A DNA stretch of 64,000 nt, from contig VXOJ01000036.1 in assembly GCA_009840115.1 (NCBI GenBank), positions 1 through 64,000 on the forward strand, given 5' to 3'. The DNA comes from Gemmatimonadales bacterium. Lineage in GTDB: Bacteria; Gemmatimonadota; Gemmatimonadetes; Palauibacterales; Palauibacteraceae. The position numbers and the translations under genes are program-made. This document shows, one piece after another, positions 1 through 10,754 of the stretch (within the stretch, counting starts at the first letter, position 1; each line of letters opens with the position of its first letter). The notes under the pieces were generated by a model that ran no database searches, was not told the DNA's origin, and saw only the letters and a list, made by a program, of their open reading frames with translations.

Positions 1-373
1 CCCGTAACCCTCACGGATCAAACCAGTTAGCAATCTCATTGCCAAAGCTGGGACATCGGCGCACTCCGGCTGAGGGTTCGGGGCGACGGGAGCCCGGAGA
101 ACATACCCCGTCCCGTGTTCCGCGCCACAACCGTGTCCCTTTTCATGCCACTTTGGCACCCCATGTCGGAGCGCGGCTCCCCCAAGTGCCATTTTGTCGG
201 AAAAGACGGCGGACGGGCGGCCGACGGTGCGGCACGGCGATTGCAATGTGTGTCTTCGTTCGCGGGCGTGCCGGAACGAGGCGGCGCCCGCGCGATTGGG
301 GCCCCGGGACGGAAACAGCGGACTGGGACGGAACCAGCGGAAGCAGCGGACAAGCACAAGGCAAGGAAGAGCA
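1..373 (+). promoter_or_regulatory. dnaK upstream region without a convincing gene
   Basis: No credible coding gene is seen in the first 373 bases; the open frames here look like shadows. Two short perfect palindromes are present, GCAAT-CTC-ATTGC at 30-42 and TGCCA-CTT-TGGCA at 146-158. The octamer TGCCAAAG at 40-47 recurs inverted as CTTTGGCA at 151-158. A classical CIRCE element (TTAGCACTC-N9-GAGTGCTAA) is not present. The region probably carries the dnaK promoter and perhaps a regulator site, but no clear -35/-10 pair was identified. Confidence 0.4.
306..350 (+). repeat. Imperfect 19-bp tandem repeat in dnaK leader
   Basis: GGGACGGAAACAGCGGA at 306-322 is repeated with one change at 325-341 (period 19). 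A partial third copy, AGCAGCGGA, lies at 342-350. It ends 23 bp before the dnaK start, so it probably lies in the 5' untranslated leader. The function is unknown; it could affect mRNA structure. Confidence 0.55.
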
Positions 374-2320
374 ATGGGCAAGATCATCGGAATCGATCTC
401 GGGACGACGAACTCGGTCGTCGCGGTAATGGAAGGTGGAGACCCCGTCGTCATCCCGAGCGCGGAGGGCGCGCGCACCACGCCCTCGGTGGTCGCCTTCA
501 CGAAGGAGGGTGAGCGGCTCGTCGGGCAGGTCGCGAAGCGGCAGGCCGTCACGAACCCCCTCAACACCGTCGCCTCGATCAAGCGCTTCATGGGCCGCAA
601 GCGGTCCGAGGTGGGCGAGGAGATGAAGCTCGTCACCTACGACATCCAGGGCGACAACCAGGACCGCGTCCAGGTGCGGATCGCGCACGCGGACAAGACC
701 TTCACGCCGCCCGAACTCTCGGCCATGGTGCTGCAGAAGATGAAGCAGACGGCCGAGGACTACCTGGGACAGGAAGTGACCGAGGCGGTGATCACGGTCC
801 CGGCCTACTTCAACGACGCCCAGCGGCAGGCGACGAAGGACGCGGGCCGCGTGGCCGGTCTCACGGTGCGCCGGATCATCAACGAGCCGACGGCCGCGGC
901 GCTGGCTTACGGCCTCGACAAGAAGTCGGACGAGAAGATCGCGGTGTTCGACCTCGGCGGCGGCACCTACGACATCTCCGTACTCGAACTCGGGGACGGC
1001 GTGTTCGAGGTGAAGGCCACGAACGGCGACACGCACCTGGGCGGAGACGACTTCGACCAGCGCCTCATCAACTGGCTCGTGGACGAGTTCAAGAAGGACC
1101 AGGGGATCGACCTGTCGGCGGACCCAATGGCGCTGCAGCGCCTCAAGGAGGCGGCGGAGAAGGCGAAGATCGAGCTCAGCTCGACGATGCAGACGGACAT
1201 CAACCTCCCCTTCATCACGGCCGACGCGTCGGGGCCCAAGCACCTCAACCTCTCCCTCTCGCGGGCGAAGTTCGAGCAGCTGGTGGACGACCTGATCCAG
1301 CGCACGATTCCGCCGATGGAGAAGGCGCTGGCGGACGCGGGACTCTCCGTCGACGAGATCGACGAGGTCATCCTCGTCGGCGGCTCGACCCGGATCCCCA
1401 AGATCCAGGAAGTCGTGAAGGACTTCTTCGGCCAGGACCCGCACAAGGGCGTGAACCCGGACGAGGTCGTGGGAATCGGGGCCGCGATCCAGGGCGGCGT
1501 GCTCGGCGGCGACGTGAAGGACGTGCTGCTGCTCGACGTCACGCCGCTCTCGCTCGGGATCGAGACGCTGGGCGGCGTCATGACGTCGCTCATCGAGCGC
1601 AACACGACGATCCCCACGAAGAAGTCGGAGATCTTCTCGACCGCGGAAGACAACCAGAACACGGTCGACATCCACGTGCTGCAGGGCGAGCGGAAGATGG
1701 CGAGCGGCAACAAGACGATCGGCCGCTTCCAGCTCACCGGCATCCCGCCCGCGCCGCGCGGCGTGCCCCAGGTCGAGGTCACGTTCGACATCGACGCGAA
1801 CGGCATCCTGCACGTGAGCGCCCAGGACAAGGCGACGGGCAAGGAGCAGAAGATCCGCATCGAGGCCTCTTCGGGGCTCTCCGACGCCGAGATCGAGAGC
1901 ATGGTGAGGGACGCGGAATCGCATGCGGCGGAGGACCAGGAGCGGCGCGAGACCGTGGAGGCCCGCAACCGGCTCGACTCCCTCTTGTACCAGACGGAGA
2001 AGAACCTCGAGGACTGGAAGGAGTCGCTCGACGACGCGGACCGGTCCGCGATCGAGGAGACGCTGGAGCGGGGGCGTGCGGCGCTCAAGCAGGACGACAC
2101 CGAGGAAGTGGCCGAGGCGACCACGGCCATCCAGGAAGCGGTCGGCGCGGCGGCGCAGAAGATGTACGCCGCGGCCGGGATGGGGGCCGACGCCTCGCCG
2201 GGCGACATGCCGGGCGCTGGCGACGAAGAGGCCGAAGTCGAGGTGGAGGCGGACGACGCCGGCGAAGTGGAAGTCGTCGAGGCGGACTACGAGATCGTCG
2301 AGGAGTCCGACGACAAGTAG
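374..2320 (+). CDS. dnaK: Molecular chaperone DnaK (Hsp70)
   Basis: ATP-dependent cytoplasmic Hsp70 chaperone that binds unfolded hydrophobic peptides and works with DnaJ and GrpE. The product is 648 residues, a normal length. The N-terminus has the actin-like phosphate loop IDLGTTNS, followed by the second phosphate loop DLGGGTYD and the adenosine motif [11 protein letters not shown]. The substrate-binding domain begins near [13 protein letters not shown], and an acidic disordered tail ends in ESDDK. The ATG at 374 was chosen because it gives the canonical [12 protein letters not shown] start and has AGGAAGA just upstream; a longer in-frame start at 194 would add about 60 unrelated residues. 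No grpE, dnaJ or hrcA is next to it. The following gene encodes an HtrA protease, suggesting a stress-response neighbourhood. Confidence 0.97.
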   Translation: MGKIIGIDLGTTNSVVAVMEGGDPVVIPSAEGARTTPSVVAFTKEGERLVGQVAKRQAVTNPLNTVASIKRFMGRKRSEVGEEMKLVTYDIQGDNQDRVQVRIAHADKTFTPPELSAMVLQKMKQTAEDYLGQEVTEAVITVPAYFNDAQRQATKDAGRVAGLTVRRIINEPTAAALAYGLDKKSDEKIAVFDLGGGTYDISVLELGDGVFEVKATNGDTHLGGDDFDQRLINWLVDEFKKDQGIDLSADPMALQRLKEAAEKAKIELSSTMQTDINLPFITADASGPKHLNLSLSRAKFEQLVDDLIQRTIPPMEKALADAGLSVDEIDEVILVGGSTRIPKIQEVVKDFFGQDPHKGVNPDEVVGIGAAIQGGVLGGDVKDVLLLDVTPLSLGIETLGGVMTSLIERNTTIPTKKSEIFSTAEDNQNTVDIHVLQGERKMASGNKTIGRFQLTGIPPAPRGVPQVEVTFDIDANGILHVSAQDKATGKEQKIRIEASSGLSDAEIESMVRDAESHAAEDQERRETVEARNRLDSLLYQTEKNLEDWKESLDDADRSAIEETLERGRAALKQDDTEEVAEATTAIQEAVGAAAQKMYAAAGMGADASPGDMPGAGDEEAEVEVEADDAGEVEVVEADYEIVEESDDK

Positions 2321-2342
2321 CCCTCCGCCGACAGCGTCTCAC

Positions 2343-2387
2343 CGCGCGACCCGGGAGCCCGGCCCACGGGCAACCCCGGGTCGCGCG
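2343..2387 (+). terminator. Strong stem-loop after dnaK
   Basis: A perfect 13-bp inverted repeat (CGCGCGACCCGGG / CCCGGGTCGCGCG) is separated by 19 nt, and inside the loop GCCC and GGGC can extend the hairpin. It lies 22 nt past the dnaK stop. There is no T-run after it, so it may be a U-less terminator or an mRNA-stabilising structure. Confidence 0.6.
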
Positions 2388-2455
2388 CCGTTCATCCCAT
2401 GGTGCGGCGTTCGGGGGTGACGGGCCCGGTCCGGTCACCGTCATTGGTGGGGGAG

Positions 2456-2486
2456 TTGGAGAAACGCCGATTCGGGCTGCTATATT
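2456..2486 (+). promoter_or_regulatory. Candidate sigma-70 promoter for the HtrA gene
   Basis: TTGGAG at 2456-2461 and TATATT at 2481-2486 are separated by 19 bp, in a locally AT-richer stretch 48 bp before the start codon. The -10 box is good; the spacer is longer than the ideal 17 bp, so this is only a candidate. Confidence 0.4.
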
Positions 2487-2533
2487 CGGACTTCGGCCGC
2501 TGGACGATACGGCCGGGAGAGGGAGATAGAGGG

Positions 2534-4144
2534 ATGAGCGACTCGCTGCGTACTCGACTGAATCTTCTGATCGCGACGGCGATCGCGTTCGCGTTCGGCG
2601 TGGGGCTGGCTTCGGTTCTGGACCTGACCCCGGTCTCGATCGCGGCGGACAGCAACCGGGACCCGGGGTGGGTGATCGGGGCCCCCGCTGGCGCCGGGAT
2701 GACGATGGGGAACGGCTTCGCCGACGTGACGGAGCGCGTGGCTCCCGCGGTGGTGACGATCTACCTGACGGCGGAGCGGGAGACCTCGTTCCCGAATGCT
2801 TCCCCGTTACCGCCCGGGTTCGAGCCGCCGCCGGGGTTCGAGTTCCCGCCGGGGTTCGAGTTCCCGCCCGATTCCGCCCGGAACCGCGAGGAGGAGCGGC
2901 GGCCACAGACCGTCGAGTGGAGCGGATCCGGCTTCATCGTCTCGGAGGCCGGCTACGTAGTGACGAACAACCACGTGGTCGCGGGCGCGGAGCGCATCGA
3001 CATCGAACTTCACGATGGACGGGTCCTCGACAACGTGGAACTCGTGGGGCGCGATCCGCAGACCGACGTGGCGCTGCTCAGGCTCGAGGCGGACGACATC
3101 GCCGTCCTTCCCATCGGCTCCAGCGACGAGACCGCCGTAGGCGAGTGGGTGCTCGCCATCGGGAGTCCCGGCTTCCGGACGGCACCGGGACCGCTGCTCT
3201 CATCCGTGACGGCGGGGATCGTCTCCGCCAAGGGGCGCAACATCTCCATCCTCCGGAACCGCAACCCGCTCGCGATCGAGGACTTCATCCAGACGGATGC
3301 GGTCATCAACCGGGGCAACTCGGGCGGGCCGCTGGTGAATGCGGAGGGCGAGGTGATCGGAATCAACACGGCGATCCTGTCGACGACGGGGAGCTACCAG
3401 GGGTACGGCTTCGCGGTCCCGATCGAACTCGCCCGCGAGGTTGTCGACGACCTGATCGAATTCGGTGAGGTGCGGCGGGCGCTCATCGGCGTCTCGATTA
3501 CCGACGTCAACGCCGCGGATGCCGCGTTCTACGGCCTGGAGCGCGTCGAGGGCGCGAAGATCCAGACCTTCTCCTTCGACGACAGCCCCGCCCTGCTGGC
3601 CGGACTGGAAGGCGGCGATGTCATCGTCGGCGTGGCGGGGGAGCCCGTCTCCGGCGTTTCGGAACTGCAGCGGCGGATCCGCGCCTTCGAGCCGGGGGAG
3701 ACGGTGGAACTGGACGTCGTGCGCCGCTCCACGCTGGAGCGCGACCAGGCGCGTGTCCGCCTCATCTCGGCGGACGACGACGCGCCACCACAGGTCGCGG
3801 CACGCTCCGAGCCGACCGAGCCGACCGGCGATGTCCTCGGTCTGGCAGTAAAAGACGATGCCGAAGTCGAAGCCAGGGAACATGCGCAGTACAGGATCGA
3901 CCCCGGGTTCAAGGGCGTCGTCATCGTCGGCGGAGACCGGAGGGGCGCGGTGGGGCGGCTGCGCCTTCCCGAAGGGACCCGTATCGTCGACATCAACGGC
4001 GAGGTGATTCAGGGGCGCGCCGACTACGAGCGCATCATCTCCGGGCTGGGGCCCGGCGATGCGCTGAGCGTGCAACTCGATATTCTGCTGCTGGACGGGC
4101 GTCGACAGAACGCTTTCCGGAGCGTCGTGATCCCGGAACGCTGA
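2534..4144 (+). CDS. HtrA/DegP-type serine protease with two PDZ domains
   Basis: Envelope protease or chaperone of the S1C family that degrades or refolds damaged periplasmic proteins. The 536-residue product starts with an N-terminal hydrophobic segment (residues about 10-30) that could be a signal anchor. The trypsin-like domain carries the triad His147 (TNNHVV), Asp178 (TDVALL) and Ser263 (GNSGGPL). Two PDZ-like regions follow, around 350-440 and 455-535. An odd proline/phenylalanine repeat, PPGFE(P/F) three times at residues 93-110, sits between the anchor and the protease domain. The ATG at 2534 is preceded by GGGAGATAGAGGG; an upstream in-frame start at 2399 would bury the promoter-like sequence and the signal anchor. 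It probably has its own promoter. Confidence 0.9.
   Translation: MSDSLRTRLNLLIATAIAFAFGVGLASVLDLTPVSIAADSNRDPGWVIGAPAGAGMTMGNGFADVTERVAPAVVTIYLTAERETSFPNASPLPPGFEPPPGFEFPPGFEFPPDSARNREEERRPQTVEWSGSGFIVSEAGYVVTNNHVVAGAERIDIELHDGRVLDNVELVGRDPQTDVALLRLEADDIAVLPIGSSDETAVGEWVLAIGSPGFRTAPGPLLSSVTAGIVSAKGRNISILRNRNPLAIEDFIQTDAVINRGNSGGPLVNAEGEVIGINTAILSTTGSYQGYGFAVPIELAREVVDDLIEFGEVRRALIGVSITDVNAADAAFYGLERVEGAKIQTFSFDDSPALLAGLEGGDVIVGVAGEPVSGVSELQRRIRAFEPGETVELDVVRRSTLERDQARVRLISADDDAPPQVAARSEPTEPTGDVLGLAVKDDAEVEAREHAQYRIDPGFKGVVIVGGDRRGAVGRLRLPEGTRIVDINGEVIQGRADYERIISGLGPGDALSVQLDILLLDGRRQNAFRSVVIPER
2810..2863 (+). repeat. 18-bp in-frame tandem repeat encoding PPGFE(P/F)
   Basis: Three consecutive 18-bp units encode PPGFEP, PPGFEF and PPGFEF inside the HtrA gene. 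The two last units are almost identical at the DNA level, which suggests recent slippage-type expansion. The likely role is a stiff linker between membrane anchor and protease domain. Confidence 0.75.
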
Positions 4145-4248
4145 TTCGCGGGGCGCCGGGCGGGACGGGGATTCTTGCTTGCCCCCGTTCCGGCCGATGC
4201 CGAGATTCCCGGCCGATCCCGGCGCTGCGTTCGACCTGGCGGGTTCGC

Positions 4249-4331
4249 GCGAAAGTGGCGGAATTGGCAGACGCGCCAGCCTTAGGAGCTGGTGGCCCTT
4301 GGCCGTGGGGGTTCGAATCCCCCCTTTCGCA
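4249..4331 (+). tRNA. tRNA-Leu (anticodon UAG)
   Basis: A full class II tRNA cloverleaf. The acceptor stem GCGAAAG pairs with CTTTCGC. The anticodon stem CCAGC/GCTGG encloses loop CTTAGGA, giving anticodon TAG, which reads CUA leucine codons. There is a long variable arm, and the T stem GGGGG/CCCCC carries TTCGAAT. The discriminator base is A and CCA is not encoded. It lies alone between the HtrA gene and tig. Confidence 0.95.
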
Positions 4332-4394
4332 CTTCGTGCCGCAGACTGCCGGCAGTTGGCCCGTGCTGAGACCTGAGCGGGAGCCATACCGACC

Positions 4395-5666
4395 TTGAGC
4401 CCAGCCGATTCACAAGCCGCCGCGACGGATCCGTTCGACGTCGCGATCAAGCAGGAGAACGACTACCTGCGCCGTCTCGACGTATCCGTGGACCCCGCGC
4501 TGGTGGCGGCGACGCGGCGACGGGAAGCCGCCCGACTCCGGAAGACGACCCGCATCAAGGGGTTCCGGAAGGGGAAGGTCCCGGTGCGGATCGTCGAGGA
4601 ACGCTACGGTCCCCTCATCGACGAACGAACCGTCGATGCCCTCGTCAACCGGGCGTTCCGGGACGCCGTGCAGCGGCACGACCTCTCCACCATTGGGGAA
4701 CCCGTGGTGAGCGAACTCGACTACCGGCCCGGGGAGCGGCTCTCGTTCCGCATCGACGTGGAGGTGATGCCGGCGATCGAGCTTGCGAGGACCGGCGGGT
4801 TCCGCGTCAAGCGGCGCGAGGTGGCCGTCGCGGACGCGGACATCGACGAGGTCATCGAGAACATCCGCAAGGAAAACGCCGTGCTCCAGCCCGTGGACCG
4901 GGCGCCGCGGAGCGGTGACGTCGTCGCCGTGGCGATCAGGGAACACGAAGGAGGCGACGGGGCGGCGGAGAAACCGTATCGGTTCGAGCTGGGCGCGGGC
5001 TACGCGATTCCGGATGTCGAAGACGCGATCCTCACGCTCACGCCCGGCGAGGAGGGCACGTTCACGGTCTCCTACCCGGACGACTTCGGGGCCGAGGAAC
5101 TCGCGGGCACCACGCGATCGCTGCAGATCCGCCTCGACGACGTCCGTGCCAGCGAGCTTCCGGACCTCACGGACGAGTTCGCGAGCGAGATCGGAGATTT
5201 CGGGACGCTGGCTGAACTTCGCGAAGCGGTGGGGAAGGAACTCCTGGCGCGGGGTGAACGTCAGGCGGATGAGGAAGTCGGCGAACGACTCCTCGACGCG
5301 GTGATCGAAGCCAACGCCTTCGAGGTGCCGCCGAGTCTCACGTCGCGTTATCTTGACCGGGTGATCGACGCCCCCGAGGGAGCGGATCCCGAGCGGGTCG
5401 AGGAGGCCCGCCGGTCCGTGACCCCGGAGGTGGAGCGTCAGATCAAGCGGGATCTGGTGCTCGGGCGACTCATCGAGGATCAGGGACTCGATTTGTCGAG
5501 CGAGGAATTCGACGAGCGCCTGTCGGAACTGGGGAAGGCGAGGGGCAAGAGCCTGGTGGAGATACGCCGGCAGCTCGCGAGGGAGAAGCAGCTCGACCCC
5601 CTCCGCCGCCGTTTCGCCATCGACAAGGCGTTCCGGTTTCTGATCGACGGCTCGGACGTGAGCTGA
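4395..5666 (+). CDS. tig: Trigger factor
   Basis: Ribosome-associated chaperone that meets nascent chains at the exit tunnel. The 423-residue product is of normal length. The N-terminal ribosome-binding domain carries the signature GFRKGKVP at residues 56-63. A central FKBP-like peptidyl-prolyl isomerase domain (about 165-245) is followed by the long helical C-terminal substrate arms. The start is a TTG; no in-frame ATG lies near the conserved N-terminus. It heads a tig-clpP-clpX-engB cluster, a widely conserved order that links nascent-chain folding with ClpXP proteolysis. It lies 63 bp after the tRNA gene. Confidence 0.95.
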   Translation: MSPADSQAAATDPFDVAIKQENDYLRRLDVSVDPALVAATRRREAARLRKTTRIKGFRKGKVPVRIVEERYGPLIDERTVDALVNRAFRDAVQRHDLSTIGEPVVSELDYRPGERLSFRIDVEVMPAIELARTGGFRVKRREVAVADADIDEVIENIRKENAVLQPVDRAPRSGDVVAVAIREHEGGDGAAEKPYRFELGAGYAIPDVEDAILTLTPGEEGTFTVSYPDDFGAEELAGTTRSLQIRLDDVRASELPDLTDEFASEIGDFGTLAELREAVGKELLARGERQADEEVGERLLDAVIEANAFEVPPSLTSRYLDRVIDAPEGADPERVEEARRSVTPEVERQIKRDLVLGRLIEDQGLDLSSEEFDERLSELGKARGKSLVEIRRQLAREKQLDPLRRRFAIDKAFRFLIDGSDVS

Positions 5667-5696
5667 TGGGCTTCGCAAACCACGTGAGGGACTGAT

Positions 5697-6332
5697 TTGA
5701 GCACGATATTCGCACCGTATGTCATCGAACGGTCGAGCCGCGGGGAACGCACGTACGACATCTTCTCGCGTCTCCTCATGGACCGGATCGTCTTCCTCGG
5801 GGCTCCGATCAACGACGATGTGGCGAACGTGGTGATCGCCCAGTTGCTCTTCCTGGAGGCGGACAACCCGGAGCGCGAGATCAACATCTACATCAACTCG
5901 CCGGGGGGAAGCGTCCAGGCGGGACTCGCGATCTACGACACGATGCAGTTCCTGAACGCCCCGGTGGCGACGATGTGCATGGGGATGGCGGCGTCGATGG
6001 GAGCGTTCCTGCTCGCCGCCGGCACGCCCGGCAGGCGGCGCTCGCTGCCGAACGCGCGGATCATGATCCACCAGCCTTCCGGCGGCTCGTACGGGACGGC
6101 GGCGGACATCGAGATCCAGGCGAAGGAAATCCTCAACGCCCGCGAGCGGCTCAACGGGATTCTCGCCGAACACACCGGGCAGGACCTCGAGCGGATCGCC
6201 GAGGATGTCGACCGCGACCGCTTCATGTCGCCCGAGGAAGCGCGGGAGTACGGGCTCATCGACCTGGTCGTCGCGCGCGAGGCGGAGGTGGACGGCAAGA
6301 ACGGCCGGCCCGGTCCCGCCGTCGCGAAGTAG
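5697..6332 (+). CDS. clpP: ATP-dependent Clp protease proteolytic subunit ClpP
   Basis: Serine peptidase that forms the double-heptamer degradation chamber used by ClpX and other Clp ATPases. The 211-residue product has Ser100 in [10 protein letters not shown], His125 in MIHQPSGG, and the acidic triad residue in the DRDRF stretch (about 172-174). Start codon is TTG at 5697, giving the conserved N-terminus that includes [14 protein letters not shown]. It lies 30 bp after tig and 36 bp before clpX, so the three are almost certainly cotranscribed. Confidence 0.97.
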   Translation: MSTIFAPYVIERSSRGERTYDIFSRLLMDRIVFLGAPINDDVANVVIAQLLFLEADNPEREINIYINSPGGSVQAGLAIYDTMQFLNAPVATMCMGMAASMGAFLLAAGTPGRRRSLPNARIMIHQPSGGSYGTAADIEIQAKEILNARERLNGILAEHTGQDLERIAEDVDRDRFMSPEEAREYGLIDLVVAREAEVDGKNGRPGPAVAK

Positions 6333-6368
6333 GGCCGGGGCAACCCGAGGGACCGAGGGGAGGCGACG

Positions 6369-7616
<1,248 letters not shown>

Positions 7617-7622
7617 CGGACC

Positions 7623-8243
7623 TTGCCGCCGGCTGACAGGGTCGTCGCGCACGTCAGGACGGTCGAGTTCGTCGGCGCGGTCGGCGCGGTCGGCCAGAAG
7701 CCGCCGCGCGACCTCCCCCAGATCGCGATCGCCGGGCGCTCGAACGTCGGCAAGTCCTCCCTGCTCAACCGGCTCGTGGGACGGAAGAGCCTCGCGCGGA
7801 CCTCGAAGCAGCCCGGACGGACGCGCGAGATCAACTTCTTCCTCGTCGACGACCGTTACATGCTCGTCGATCTGCCGGGCTACGGGTTCGCGAAGGCGCC
7901 GAAGACCGTGCGGAAGAAGTGGGGGCGGCTGATCGACGGGTATCTGCGCCGGACGCCGAAGCTGCTCGGACTCGTGCTGCTCGTGGACGCGCGCCGCGGA
8001 CTCACGGACGACGACGAGCGGATGATCGACTTCCTGGGGGCGACGGGCACGCCGACGCTCTTCGCGCTCACGAAGTCGGACAAGCTGAACCGGTCCGGGC
8101 GACGGCGGGCGACGGAGCAGCTGCGCGAGGCGCTCGAACTCGATGCGGATCAACTGGTGGAGACGTCCGCGCGCACCGGCGCCGGCGTCGACACGCTGCG
8201 GGAGAGCATCGCCGCCCTCCTTGCCGAGGCGAAGACCGGCTAG
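7623..8243 (+). CDS. engB: Ribosome biogenesis GTPase EngB (YsxC/YihA)
   Basis: Small essential GTPase for maturation of the large ribosomal subunit. The 206-residue product has G1 GRSNVGKSS, G3 DLPGYG, G4 TKSD, and a C-terminal SART-like motif (TSARTGAG) for G5. It starts with TTG at 7623, 6 bp after the clpX stop; no better ATG precedes the conserved FVGAVG / IAIAGRSN region. The location after clpX indicates one transcription unit with tig-clpP-clpX. Confidence 0.93.
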   Translation: MPPADRVVAHVRTVEFVGAVGAVGQKPPRDLPQIAIAGRSNVGKSSLLNRLVGRKSLARTSKQPGRTREINFFLVDDRYMLVDLPGYGFAKAPKTVRKKWGRLIDGYLRRTPKLLGLVLLVDARRGLTDDDERMIDFLGATGTPTLFALTKSDKLNRSGRRRATEQLREALELDADQLVETSARTGAGVDTLRESIAALLAEAKTG

Positions 8244-8295
8244 CCGCTCGAAGCCACCGCGCTTGAGGCCACGGGACGGGCGGAGGGGAGACGCG

Positions 8296-9492
8296 ATGAG
8301 AAAGTTCATCATCGGACTGCTCGGGCTCTTTCGGCGCCTCTCGCTCGGGGCGCGGAAGCTCCGGGGCCGGACGCCCGCGGACGTCGCCGCGCAGCGCGTG
8401 GTCAGCGGCAAGGCGTGGGACGAATTCTGCGACACGCTGAAGGCGGCGGGGGCCGCGCTGACCTTCCCCGGCGCGCCGCGCGACCCGTTCGACCAGGCGG
8501 AGGGATACCGGTATCTCAGCCGCCTGGCCCGCGGGGGGCTCATGGCCTTCGTGGAACACGCCGACCCCCGGGCGCCCGTGCTGCACCGCGTGGCGCACGA
8601 GACGGTGAAGCTGGGGAGCGACAACCCCGACAACTACTACCAAACGGCCGCCATTCACGGCGACTTCGAGTACCGGATCTCCGGGCGGCGCAACACCGTG
8701 ACGTACCTCGGTTTCGGCACCCAGGCCGGCCACTACGGGCAGAGCGGCGGCCTGCCCCCCACCGGTTACATCGAGGCCGGCGAGATGGAGATCGACGAGG
8801 ACGGGACCTTCGAACTCATCGTCAGCGGCCGGCGCCACGGCGGGAACTGGCTGCCGATGACGGCGGAGAGCCGCACGCTGATCGTGCGCCAGACCTTCCT
8901 CGACCGGGAGACGGAGGCGCCGGCCGAACTTCGTATCGAGCGCATCGGGTGCGCGGAGGACGAGAAGCGACCCCGCCCGCTCACGCCGGAACAACTCGAT
9001 GAGGGGCTCAAGTCCGCCGGTACGCTGGTGGCGGGCGCGTCGATGCTGTTCGCGAACTGGGCGCGCGGCTTCCGGAAACACTCGAACACGCTGCCCATGT
9101 TCGATCCGGAGGTGTCGCTTCAAGCGGGCGGCGACCCGAACATCGCCTACTACCACAGTCACTGGGCCGTGGCCGACGACGAAGCGCTCCTCATCGAAGC
9201 GATGCCGCCCGAGTGCGAGCACTGGAACTTCCAACTGAACAACTACTGGATGGAGTCGCTGGACTACCGTCATCACACGATCCACACGAACAAGCACCTC
9301 GCGCACCATGAGGAGGACGGTTCCGTACGCCTCGTCGTCTGCCACGAGGATCCCGGGCTCCCGAACTGGCTGGAGACGGCGGGCCACACGTCGGGGACGA
9401 TGTGCTTCCGGTGGATCCGGGCGGCGGAGCACCCGCAGCCGCGAACGCGGCTCGTGAAGCTCTCTGAGCTGCGCGCGCTTCGCGAGGCGTAG
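8296..9492 (+). CDS. DUF1214-type hypothetical protein
   Basis: A 398-residue protein whose C-terminal part resembles the DUF1214 fold, with a W-N-F-Q-L-N-N-Y-W motif near residues 312-320 and an HHTIHTNKH stretch. DUF1214 proteins have no well-defined biochemical role. The N-terminus is basic with a short hydrophobic patch and is not a clear signal peptide. ATG at 8296 is preceded by GGAGGGGAG. It heads a four-gene unit, lying 8 bp before the sulfotransferase gene, followed by a dehydrogenase and an SRPBCC protein. That context suggests a role in modifying a hydrophobic small molecule (inference). Confidence 0.7.
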   Translation: MRKFIIGLLGLFRRLSLGARKLRGRTPADVAAQRVVSGKAWDEFCDTLKAAGAALTFPGAPRDPFDQAEGYRYLSRLARGGLMAFVEHADPRAPVLHRVAHETVKLGSDNPDNYYQTAAIHGDFEYRISGRRNTVTYLGFGTQAGHYGQSGGLPPTGYIEAGEMEIDEDGTFELIVSGRRHGGNWLPMTAESRTLIVRQTFLDRETEAPAELRIERIGCAEDEKRPRPLTPEQLDEGLKSAGTLVAGASMLFANWARGFRKHSNTLPMFDPEVSLQAGGDPNIAYYHSHWAVADDEALLIEAMPPECEHWNFQLNNYWMESLDYRHHTIHTNKHLAHHEEDGSVRLVVCHEDPGLPNWLETAGHTSGTMCFRWIRAAEHPQPRTRLVKLSELRALREA

Positions 9493-9500
9493 GCGGCCCG

Positions 9501-10754
9501 GTGCGGACCTCGACGGAGTACCGCAGGCCGTACCGCCCCCTGGCCGTGTCCCTCGTCAACCGGGTGGGGCGGGCGGCCCGGAGGTTCGGCTTCGGCGGCG
9601 CCCGGGACGTCGGCCGCATGGTCGCCGCCGCGAGGCGGCGGACGGGACTCTCGGACTTCGGCGATGAGTGGTTCCTGGAACCCCTCGAGGTGCTCGTCGA
9701 ATCGATCAACGCGGAGGCGCGACTGACGCCGCTCGGCGCGACGATTCAGCGCGCGCGGATCGTATCGGCCCTGGCGATTCGGCTGCGCGCGGCACGGTTG
9801 CTTCGGGAACACCCCGAGATTCTCGACGTGGACCTGGGGCGAATCCTCCTCATCGCGGGCCTGCAGCGCACCGCGACGACGACGCTGCACCGGTTGCTCG
9901 CGGCGGACCCGGGGGTTCGCGCCCTGCGTGCGTGGGAAGTGCTCAGCCCCGTGCCTCTCGGGGACGAAGGGACGGGGGCTCCGCGGCGCCGCATGCGTCA
10001 GGCGAAACGCGCCGCGCGAGCCATCGGGTTCCTGGCGCCCGATTTCCGCGCCGTCCACCCCATGGCCTGGGACGCGCCGGAGGAGGACGTCCTTCTGCTC
10101 GATCTCTCGTTCATGAGCCAGGCGCCGGAAGCGGCGATGCACGTGCCGAGCTATTCGCGGTGGCTCGAAGCCCGGGACCACACGAAGTGCTACGAGTACC
10201 TGCTCACGGTGCTGAAGATCCTGCACTGGCAGCGCCCGGGCGATTGCTGGGTGCTGAAGACGCCGCATCACATGGAACATCTCGATGTCATCCTCGATGT
10301 CTTCCCCGACGTGTGCGTCATCCAGACGCATCGGGATCCGAAGAAAGCGGTGCCGTCGTTCTGCAGCATGGTGGCGCACGGACGCGGCATCTTCAGCGAC
10401 CGTGTGGATCCGCCGGAGATCGGGGCGCACTGGATGAGGAAGATCCGCCGGATGATGGAGCGCTCCATGAGCGTGCGGCGGGGCGCGGCCGAGCATGTGT
10501 TCGTCGATGTATCGTTCTACGACCTGATCGCGGATCCGGTCGGCGAGTTGCGCAGGATGTACGGGGCCGCGGGAATCGACTTCACGGACGAAGCCGCGGA
10601 CGCGGCGAGGAATGTCTCCGAACGAAGCGGGAAGGACGGCCACGGGAGGCACGTCTACTCGCCGGCCAGCTTCGGTCTCGACGAGGAGACCATAGACCGG
10701 CATTCCGCGGCCTACCGGCGGGAATACCGGATACCGGACGAGGTCGTCACGTGA
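9501..10754 (+). CDS. Sulfotransferase family protein
   Basis: Predicted PAPS-dependent sulfotransferase (417 residues) that would transfer a sulfuryl group from PAPS to a hydroxyl acceptor. The 5'-phosphosulfate loop is GLQRTATTTLHR at 120-131, a variant of GxPRSGTT. The 3'-phosphate motif IQTHRDPKKAV lies near 273-283. A histidine-rich KTPHHMEHLD segment precedes it, as in the bacterial Sulfotransfer_3 group. The start is GTG at 9501. Its stop overlaps the start of the dehydrogenase gene (GTGA), implying translational coupling. The substrate is unknown; lipids, sterol-like alcohols or glycans are possible. Confidence 0.82.
   Translation: MRTSTEYRRPYRPLAVSLVNRVGRAARRFGFGGARDVGRMVAAARRRTGLSDFGDEWFLEPLEVLVESINAEARLTPLGATIQRARIVSALAIRLRAARLLREHPEILDVDLGRILLIAGLQRTATTTLHRLLAADPGVRALRAWEVLSPVPLGDEGTGAPRRRMRQAKRAARAIGFLAPDFRAVHPMAWDAPEEDVLLLDLSFMSQAPEAAMHVPSYSRWLEARDHTKCYEYLLTVLKILHWQRPGDCWVLKTPHHMEHLDVILDVFPDVCVIQTHRDPKKAVPSFCSMVAHGRGIFSDRVDPPEIGAHWMRKIRRMMERSMSVRRGAAEHVFVDVSFYDLIADPVGELRRMYGAAGIDFTDEAADAARNVSERSGKDGHGRHVYSPASFGLDEETIDRHSAAYRREYRIPDEVVT

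Noticed and set aside
1-60. CIRCE-like element before dnaK
   Set aside because: TTAGCAATC at the start resembles half of CIRCE, but the other half (GAGTGCTAA) is missing at the required spacing.
194-373. Upstream extension of dnaK to an ATG at 194
   Set aside because: The additional 60 residues are Arg/Gly-rich and unlike DnaK, while ATG 374 starts the conserved N-terminus and has a ribosome site.
143-1924. Long open frame on the minus strand across dnaK
   Set aside because: It is antisense to a clear dnaK with all motifs. High GC keeps the opposite strand free of stops; the translated protein has only repetitive Arg/Asp/Leu-rich sequence.
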